A program made the position numbers and the translations under genes. From Eubacteriaceae bacterium (GTDB lineage: Bacteria; Bacillota; Clostridia; Lachnospirales; Lachnospiraceae), in the NCBI GenBank assembly GCA_902362875.1, contig CABIYF010000049.1, forward strand, positions 1 through 9,055: DNA of 9,055 bases, given 5' to 3'. Below the pieces are notes generated by a model. The model was not told the origin of the DNA. It saw nothing but the letters and a program-made list of their open reading frames with translations, and did no database searches. Below are positions 5,182 through 9,055 of the stretch, one piece after another. The first letter of the stretch is position 1. Each line of letters opens with the position of its first letter.

Positions 5182-5940
5182 TTATTCGTATTTTTTTCCA
5201 ACGATATAGGTTGTTACTAACATTCCTATCAGCAAAATAATTATAGCTGGATATTTTACAGTATTCCATAATGAAATACCACCAACTAAAAAACTGATAT
5301 AGCAAATAATAGGATATAGAATAGCAGTTCCTAATGTAAATACTCTAAATACTGTTAATACATATCCCCAGTTTGCATTATTAAAAGATAGCCCTGCCAT
5401 GTGTATTCTGAAAATTCCTTGTGATACAAAATTAACTTTATTTGTATCATAATATGTCGGTAATAATTCTTTTGCAAAAATGCAAAGCCAGCTTGCAAAC
5501 AAAAGCATTAACAAAGATATATACAAACTATCTCCCATTTGTTCTATGGAAATTCCAGAAACAGTTAATAATATTGCTTCTATAACTACCACACCGATTG
5601 AGATAAGAAATGCAAATATCCAGTTCTTTTTTCGTTGACGAATTGTATCACGCAACGACAAGTCTAACGAGTTTACAACAAGAGTTTCTACCACATCACT
5701 ATTTAATGTCTTGTTCTCTTTTAATTTTTCTCCTTGTAAAAGTTCTGTTACTGTAATACCAAGTACATCAGCAATAGGGATAAGTAATGTAACATTTGGC
5801 ATACTGTTTCCACGTTCCCATTTACTAACTGTTTTATCCGACACAAACAACTTATCTGCTAAGTCCTTTTGTGTCATTTGTTTTTCTTTTCGCACTTCGG
5901 CTAAAAAGTGTCCGAATTTTTCATTGTTGATTTGATACAT
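5182..5940 (-). CDS. XRE-family regulator with C-terminal membrane domain (inserted cassette B)
   Basis: This 252-aa protein has an N-terminal XRE helix-turn-helix (about residues 9-66, with MTQKDLADKLFVSDKTVSKW), then a linker and about four membrane segments (107-128, 138-158, 197-221, 229-247). Between segments two and three lies a polar loop with KELLPTYYDTNK and FNNANW, a pattern I associate with membrane-anchored XRE regulators. It probably binds DNA while tethered to the membrane and senses an envelope signal; ligand and targets are unknown. The start is ATG 5940 because AGGAGG lies 8 nt upstream; an in-frame GTG at 5949 overlaps that site. The gene is AT-rich, sits between orf22 and orf21, which are normally adjacent in Tn916, and has its own promoter and terminator. 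Confidence 0.88.
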   Translation of the reverse strand: MYQINNEKFGHFLAEVRKEKQMTQKDLADKLFVSDKTVSKWERGNSMPNVTLLIPIADVLGITVTELLQGEKLKENKTLNSDVVETLVVNSLDLSLRDTIRQRKKNWIFAFLISIGVVVIEAILLTVSGISIEQMGDSLYISLLMLLFASWLCIFAKELLPTYYDTNKVNFVSQGIFRIHMAGLSFNNANWGYVLTVFRVFTLGTAILYPIICYISFLVGGISLWNTVKYPAIIILLIGMLVTTYIVGKKYE

Positions 5941-5953
5941 TTGTGCCACCTCC

Positions 5954-5989
5954 TATCGTTATTTTAACCATTTACGATAAGGTAGGCAA
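5954..5989 (-). promoter_or_regulatory. Promoter with overlapping palindrome upstream of the XRE regulator
   Basis: On the minus strand: -35 TTGCCT (5989-5984, four of six consensus), a 17-bp spacer, and -10 TAAAAT (5966-5961). The -10 is bracketed by the inverted repeat TATCGT (5979-5974) and ACGATA (5959-5954) with a 14-bp spacer, and the ribosome-binding site follows at once. A dyad placed over the promoter of an XRE gene suggests autoregulation by its product. Confidence 0.6.
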
Positions 5990-6038
5990 TCTACTAACGG
6001 GAGAGTACCGCTATTTTTCTAACCTATGAGGAGAATTT

Positions 6039-6422
6039 TTATTTTTTCGGCTGTCCCTGCGGTGTATGGTTCTGTGGATTGCCTGCGTTCTGATTTCCCT
6101 TATTCTTCAATACAATATCCTCTGCCTTTACATACCAGTCAACATCTGCACCACCAAACGTCTTTCTTGATACCGTATCGGCTACGGGATTGACAAGCTC
6201 CACGACTGCATTGTACGGAAATTCCCTTAACGGTACTTCGGGCGGTACAGACACGGGGATAATTCCACCATGCAGACTGCACTTCAAATCATAGATACGC
6301 TTTTTAAGCTGGGTACTCGGTGTCCCGTCCTCATTCTGCAAGAACACATCACGCACCGCTGTAAACTTTAATTCTCCAAATGTTTTCTCTTTGTCAATAA
6401 CAAACCCGTTTGATAATCTCAT
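6039..6422 (-). CDS. orf22: YdcP/DUF961 family protein (Orf22), helicase-processivity-type
   Basis: This 127-aa soluble protein starts MRLSNGFVIDKEKTFGELKF and contains the family's VVELVNP motif (about residues 91-97) and a WYVKAEDIVL C-terminal strand. The last 20 residues are an Asn/Gln/Pro-rich disordered tail. Its ICEBs1 relative HelP helps the host PcrA helicase unwind nicked ICE DNA during rolling-circle replication, and the Tn916 proteins are thought to do the same. The ATG has AAAGGAG 10 nt upstream. It lies 15 nt after orf23, to which it is distantly paralogous. In Tn916 orf21 follows directly; here cassette B intervenes. Confidence 0.92.
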   Translation of the reverse strand: MRLSNGFVIDKEKTFGELKFTAVRDVFLQNEDGTPSTQLKKRIYDLKCSLHGGIIPVSVPPEVPLREFPYNAVVELVNPVADTVSRKTFGGADVDWYVKAEDIVLKNKGNQNAGNPQNHTPQGQPKK

Positions 6423-6437
6423 AAATGCTTCACTCCT

Positions 6438-6764
6438 TTACTTTTCTTCAACTGCTACAATATCATCAGCAAGCAACACATAATCGGTATGTCCCATATC
6501 CCCGATTGCGTAACCTCTGCCGTATAACTTCGGATTGACAAGTTTTACTTTCTGTTCATACTTGAAATGCTTTTCGCCAGCCTGCACAGGAATTTCCACC
6601 ACAACATTTTCGCCTTTCTGTATGTCAGAATAAAGGTTATAGCTTCTTCTTGCGAAAAATCTGCGGTTATCTTTATCTCTGTCAAAAACATGGTCGCTTT
6701 CGCCTGCAAATTCAAGAGTTCCAAAAGACTGTGCCATATCTGGCACGACATATTTCATTTCCAT
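6438..6764 (-). CDS. orf23: YdcP/DUF961 family protein (Orf23), helicase-processivity-type
   Basis: This 108-aa soluble protein has the family layout FGTLEF (15-20), a variable charged middle, VKLVNP (73-78) and a C-terminal YVLLADDIV strand. These blocks parallel those of the downstream orf22 product, so the pair looks like an ancient tandem duplication. It is expected to act as a helicase-processivity factor with host PcrA on nicked element DNA; whether both copies are needed here is unknown. The ATG at 6764 has GAGG about 10 nt upstream; an ATG two codons later is too far from it. It is the first transfer-operon gene after a 240-bp structured non-coding block. Confidence 0.92.
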   Translation of the reverse strand: MEMKYVVPDMAQSFGTLEFAGESDHVFDRDKDNRRFFARRSYNLYSDIQKGENVVVEIPVQAGEKHFKYEQKVKLVNPKLYGRGYAIGDMGHTDYVLLADDIVAVEEK

Positions 6765-6820
6765 AGTGTTTTACCTCGTTTCTTTCTATATTTATTTGAT
6801 AATTTAATTGATTGTGATTT

Positions 6821-6939
6821 CTTATTCTGGCGGTTCGGGAAGTACCAGCAATCCCCCAGATAGTAAAGGGTAAAATCAATGCTTCGCACCCTTGACTATC
6901 CGTGTTCTTGCAGGTTGTTGGCAGACAAGCCAGAATAAG
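6821..6939. repeat. Perfect 11-bp inverted repeat bracketing a hairpin
   Basis: CTTATTCTGGC (6821-6831) and GCCAGAATAAG (6929-6939) are exact inverted repeats 97 nt apart. They enclose the hairpin at 6859-6900 and could close a two-level stem structure in single-stranded DNA or RNA. The right arm also sits in the loop of the competing GGCAGAC/GTCTGCC stem, so two alternative folds are possible. Confidence 0.7.
6859..6900. repeat. 13-bp hairpin with a GCGAAGC loop motif
   Basis: GATAGTAAAGGGT (6859-6871) pairs with ACCCTTGACTATC (6888-6900), 12 of 13 positions, with a 16-nt loop. On the minus strand the loop starts with GCGAAGC, a heptamer known to form a very stable mini-hairpin as single-stranded DNA. 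No T-run follows in either direction. Candidate roles are a single-strand replication signal for the rolling-circle form, a structured leader RNA of orf23, or a protein-binding site. Confidence 0.7.
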
Positions 6940-7004
6940 CGGAAGTCTGCCGTTTGACAGCTTCGGCGGAGAGCGTGATTTTTCTTTCATCATACCGTTA
7001 CGCC

Positions 7005-9055
7005 TTATGATTTCTTCATTTTACGGCGTTTGTAAAGATATGTTCCAGCCAATCCACCAGCAGACGCAAGCAACATCACGATAAAAGCCATTACATTTGT
7101 ACTGTCGCCCGTTTTGGGACTGTCGCTAGGTCTGTTAGGCTTTTCTGGTGTCGGTGGTGTTTCGGGTTCTTCTGGGACTTCGGGTTTTTCCTTAAAGGTA
7201 ATCGTCTGTCCCTTGTCCTCAATATCCTTATGCTCGGTAACTTTCTTCGGTTCGTCTGGATTGCTCAAATCGTACAATTCTTCAAAAGTTACAAGCTGTT
7301 TGCCGTCAAGAGAAGTAGCGTCAAAGGTAAAGGCAACTTCCACTTTCGTAGTTTCGCTGTCAGCGGTAAACGTATAATCACTTTCCACACGCTTTCCATT
7401 GATAAGAAGCTCTGCATTTTCTTCTTTCAACATCTGCCAGCCCACAAGTTTGTACTGTGTACCGACTTCTAAGCCCTCTAAGGTTACGGTATCAATGATT
7501 GTTACCTCTTTTCCAGCTTCAAGCTCTTTGTTGCCGTCCTTGTCGGTAGCAGTCGTATGAATTTTGATGATACGCTCTGTGATAAGTACCGTCTGCCCGT
7601 CGTCCGCAATGTCCTTGTGTTCTGCAACTTTCACGGGTTCGTCTGGATTGCTTAAATCATACAATTCTTCAAAGGTAACAAGGTTCTTGCCACCTAAAGC
7701 AGACGCATTGAATGTATAGGAAATTTCCACTTTCATTTCTTCATCATCAGCGACAAAGGTATAATCGTTTTCTACACGTTTCCCGTTAATGATAAGTTCG
7801 GCGTTTTCTTCCTTTAACATCTGCCAGCCTTTGAGCTGATATTTTGTGCCTTTTGTAAGTCCGTCTAATTTGACAGTATCAACGATTGTAACCTCTTTTC
7901 CTGCAAGGATAGTCTTTTCGCCGTCCTTGCTGGTCGCTGTGGTATGGATAGAGATTTCTTTTTCGTATTCATCAGTCAGCGTTCCTAAATCAATCACAAG
8001 ATTATTTCTTGATACCACGATTTCAAAAGGTGGGATAAGTTCAAAACCTTTGTTACTGTCGCAACGCATTTCTTCAATGATGTAGGTATCATAAGGCAAC
8101 GCACCCTTGCTGTCGTCTGGTTCAGAAGTTCCAAACCACACACCGTCCTCGCTGGTCTTGCCTGCGTTAGTATTGTGCTTATGAGAAGCCCAGTCAGCAG
8201 AAGTGGAGAATTGCCCGTTATCATCAGTTACTACAACATGACTTTCCCCAGTCGTCTTGCTTGTGATCCTAAACGGAACATCAGCAAGACGCTTGTGTGT
8301 ACCTGCACCGATTTTTACACCCTCAATATCTCCACGCTTAATCTGATTATAGATAGAATGGGCTTCGTCGGTTAAGTCCACGATTTTTCCATTTTCTGTG
8401 ATTGCAAAATCAATCGGTTTTGCACCGTCAGTTAAGTAACCGTTGGGAGCTTCACCTTCAACGATACGGAATTTTCCATAAGGTAAGAGGTCAGAAGAAG
8501 TAGAAGCGATACCCTCAATATCTGTACGAATAGTTTTTACGACTTCATTTTTCTTGTATAGCTTGCCCTCAACCAAAACAGAATTATCATTTAAGGAAAT
8601 GATGTCAAAAGCAGTATCTTTCAAAGTGGCACTTCCTTGTGGCTTTGTATCGCCCGTTTCTAAATCTCGTTTCTGAATTTTTACACCGCCACGGATAACC
8701 TTGTCAGATACGGAAAACTGGTTACTTCCAGTTAATACGGCAAGGTCGCCGTCCTCGGTAATCTGTGTTACATATAAGCCCTTAATCTGTTCGGACTTAT
8801 CGCCAGCCTGCATATATGCACCGTCTAACAAGTAGCCGTTTGGAGCTTTTGTTTCCTCAACAGTTAGCGTTCCAAGTGGAAGAACCGCTTTACCGTCCTG
8901 CATATAGAAGCTGTCGCCAGATACCTTGTATGCGTCCGCTAATTTTGTGATGTAATGAGTTGTCCCATTGCTGTCTGTTTCAGCGATTGTCTTTGTAACC
9001 CATGTACGAGTAGCTTCGGCAGGGAGATTGTCTTTGTTATAGAAGCCAGCATAAT
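7005..9055 (-). CDS. LPXTG-like wall-anchored adhesin with CnaB/SpaA and VaFE (Thr-Gln ester) domains, C-terminal part
   Basis: The frame stays open to the right edge (first complete codon at 9053), so 682 C-terminal residues are seen and the signal peptide is outside; the Met at 8903 is internal. In visible numbering: the end of one CnaB-like domain (VEETKAPNGY, 65-74); a second CnaB (GVKIQKRD near 123-130, VEGEAPNGY near 198-206); a third with a long insertion (about 244-348); two Thr-Gln ester-bond repeats (367-495, 496-624); a Pro/Glu-rich stalk; SPKTG (645-649), a membrane helix and the basic tail KRRKMKKS. Sortase should anchor it to peptidoglycan. It may bind host matrix or mating partners, by analogy with ICE-borne collagen-binding-like proteins; the ligand is not visible. 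The frame is intact, with no frameshift. Confidence 0.93.
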   Translation of the reverse strand, partial: YAGFYNKDNLPAEATRTWVTKTIAETDSNGTTHYITKLADAYKVSGDSFYMQDGKAVLPLGTLTVEETKAPNGYLLDGAYMQAGDKSEQIKGLYVTQITEDGDLAVLTGSNQFSVSDKVIRGGVKIQKRDLETGDTKPQGSATLKDTAFDIISLNDNSVLVEGKLYKKNEVVKTIRTDIEGIASTSSDLLPYGKFRIVEGEAPNGYLTDGAKPIDFAITENGKIVDLTDEAHSIYNQIKRGDIEGVKIGAGTHKRLADVPFRITSKTTGESHVVVTDDNGQFSTSADWASHKHNTNAGKTSEDGVWFGTSEPDDSKGALPYDTYIIEEMRCDSNKGFELIPPFEIVVSRNNLVIDLGTLTDEYEKEISIHTTATSKDGEKTILAGKEVTIVDTVKLDGLTKGTKYQLKGWQMLKEENAELIINGKRVENDYTFVADDEEMKVEISYTFNASALGGKNLVTFEELYDLSNPDEPVKVAEHKDIADDGQTVLITERIIKIHTTATDKDGNKELEAGKEVTIIDTVTLEGLEVGTQYKLVGWQMLKEENAELLINGKRVESDYTFTADSETTKVEVAFTFDATSLDGKQLVTFEELYDLSNPDEPKKVTEHKDIEDKGQTITFKEKPEVPEEPETPPTPEKPNRPSDSPKTGDSTNVMAFIVMLLASAGGLAGTYLYKRRKMKKS
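7107..7121 (-). other. SPKTG sortase sorting signal
   Basis: These bases code Ser-Pro-Lys-Thr-Gly, followed by Asp, a hydrophobic helix and a basic tail, which is the usual sorting-signal layout. The first residue is Ser instead of the Leu of LPXTG. Clostridioides difficile class B sortase is known to accept (S/P)PXTG, so the anchoring enzyme may be of that type. Confidence 0.85.
7182..7955 (-). repeat. Two tandem 387-bp repeats coding VaFE/Thr-Gln ester domains
   Basis: 7569-7955 and 7182-7568 each code 129 residues starting I(S/K)IHTTAT and contain identical blocks such as GWQMLKEENAEL and VTFEELYDLSNPDEP. Each unit has the set known for intramolecular Thr-Gln ester cross-links: Thr in IHTTAT, Asp in (V/I)DTV, Glu in TFEEL, His in EHKDI and Gln in GQT. 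The units differ at scattered positions, so this is a diverged duplication, not recent slippage. Confidence 0.88.

Larger units (their letters stand above)
6765..7004. other. Non-coding block between the adhesin and orf23
   Basis: No convincing gene lies in these 240 bases. The half near orf23 (6780-6825) is very AT-rich and probably holds the orf23 promoter, but no -35/-10 pair stands out. The rest is dominated by inverted repeats: an 11-bp pair bracketing a 13-bp hairpin, and a competing 7-bp pair (GGCAGAC 6920-6926 with GTCTGCC 6945-6951). No T-run follows the stems, so they are not ordinary terminators of the adhesin gene. Confidence 0.7.
1..9055 (-). mobile_element. Internal part of a Tn916-family integrative conjugative element
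   Basis: Gene content and order on the minus strand follow the Tn916 conjugation backbone: two YdcP/DUF961 genes, an FtsK-like coupling ATPase, an oriT-like inverted repeat, a MobT/Rep_trans relaxase, small membrane proteins, ArdA and TcpE. The integrase/excisionase end, the VirB4-like ATPase, the lytic transglycosylase/NlpC gene and any resistance cargo would lie outside the window, so neither element end is visible. Differences from classical Tn916 are an upstream surface adhesin, a duplicated ardA and two inserted AT-rich cassettes. Clostridioides-type Tn916-like elements that carry collagen-binding-like adhesins are the closest architecture I know. The family assignment rests on recognised protein sequences and order. 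Confidence 0.93.

Noticed and set aside
5941..5949. GTG start at 5949 for the XRE regulator
   Set aside because: The AGGAGG site overlaps this codon, leaving no spacing; it is well placed for ATG 5940.
6920..6951. GGCAGAC/GTCTGCC stem as terminator of the adhesin gene
   Set aside because: Only 7 bp with an 18-nt loop and no T-run on the minus strand.
6712..6993. 93-codon open frame on the minus strand across the structured non-coding block, starting MMKEKSRSPPKL
   Set aside because: It lacks a ribosome-binding site, overlaps the start of orf23 by about 50 nt, has atypical composition, and most of it is explained by the inverted repeats.
7114..7377. Plus-strand open frames opposite the adhesin, relaxase and coupling-protein genes
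   Set aside because: They have biased shadow compositions (for example Gly/Ser runs opposite the Pro-rich stalk), no ribosome-binding sites and lie wholly within well-supported minus-strand genes.
8851..8903. Met at 8903 as the start of the adhesin
   Set aside because: The frame continues without a stop to the right edge and the upstream residues fit an ongoing adhesin domain; there is no signal peptide or ribosome-binding site at 8903.
1..9055. CRISPR array, tRNA, rRNA or insertion sequence
   Set aside because: No regularly spaced repeats, no cloverleaf-like tRNA pattern, no rRNA-like sequence and no transposase frame were seen.

Overview
The window looks like the conjugation-module half of a Tn916-family integrative conjugative element (ICE) from a low-to-mid GC Firmicute, most likely a gut or oral Clostridia-type host. 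Nearly every gene lies on the minus strand, so the transfer operon reads from right to left. The gene order matches the Tn916 backbone: two YdcP/DUF961 genes (orf23, orf22), an FtsK/TcpA coupling ATPase (orf21), an oriT-like site, a MobT/Rep_trans relaxase (orf20), a 44-aa DUF3789-type peptide, a TcpD-like membrane peptide, a small hypothetical gene, ArdA antirestriction proteins (orf18 position) and the start of TcpE (orf17). These family names come from recognising the translated sequences; no database search was run.

Layout in transcription order. At 9055-7005 is the C-terminal part of a large wall-anchored adhesin: isopeptide CnaB/SpaA-like domains, two tandem Thr-Gln ester-bond (VaFE) repeats, a Pro-rich stalk and an SPKTG sorting signal. 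It is cut by the right edge. Next is a 240-bp non-coding block with nested inverted repeats (7004-6765), then orf23 and orf22. An AT-rich cassette carrying a membrane-anchored XRE-type regulator follows (about 6000-5144). After it come the coupling ATPase (5118-3724), a structured 183-bp oriT interval, and the relaxase (3540-2344). The small DUF3789-type and TcpD-like genes are followed by a second AT-rich cassette encoding a DUF3784-like membrane protein (about 1967-1537), then a hypothetical gene, two divergent ardA genes in tandem, a terminator-like hairpin and the first 49 codons of tcpE, cut by the left edge.

How the parts fit: relaxase and oriT start transfer. The YdcP proteins are expected to act as helicase-processivity factors during rolling-circle replication. 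TcpA couples the relaxosome to the secretion channel, of which TcpD and TcpE are membrane parts. ArdA should protect incoming DNA from type I restriction, and the adhesin may promote cell contact.

The most unusual feature is a pair of AT-rich membrane-protein cassettes inserted into the transfer operon at two separate places. Each has its own promoter-like sequence, and each ends in the same 32-nt intrinsic terminator (31 of 32 bases identical). Each terminator lies directly upstream of the ribosome-binding site of a backbone gene, so both should be polar on transfer-gene transcription.
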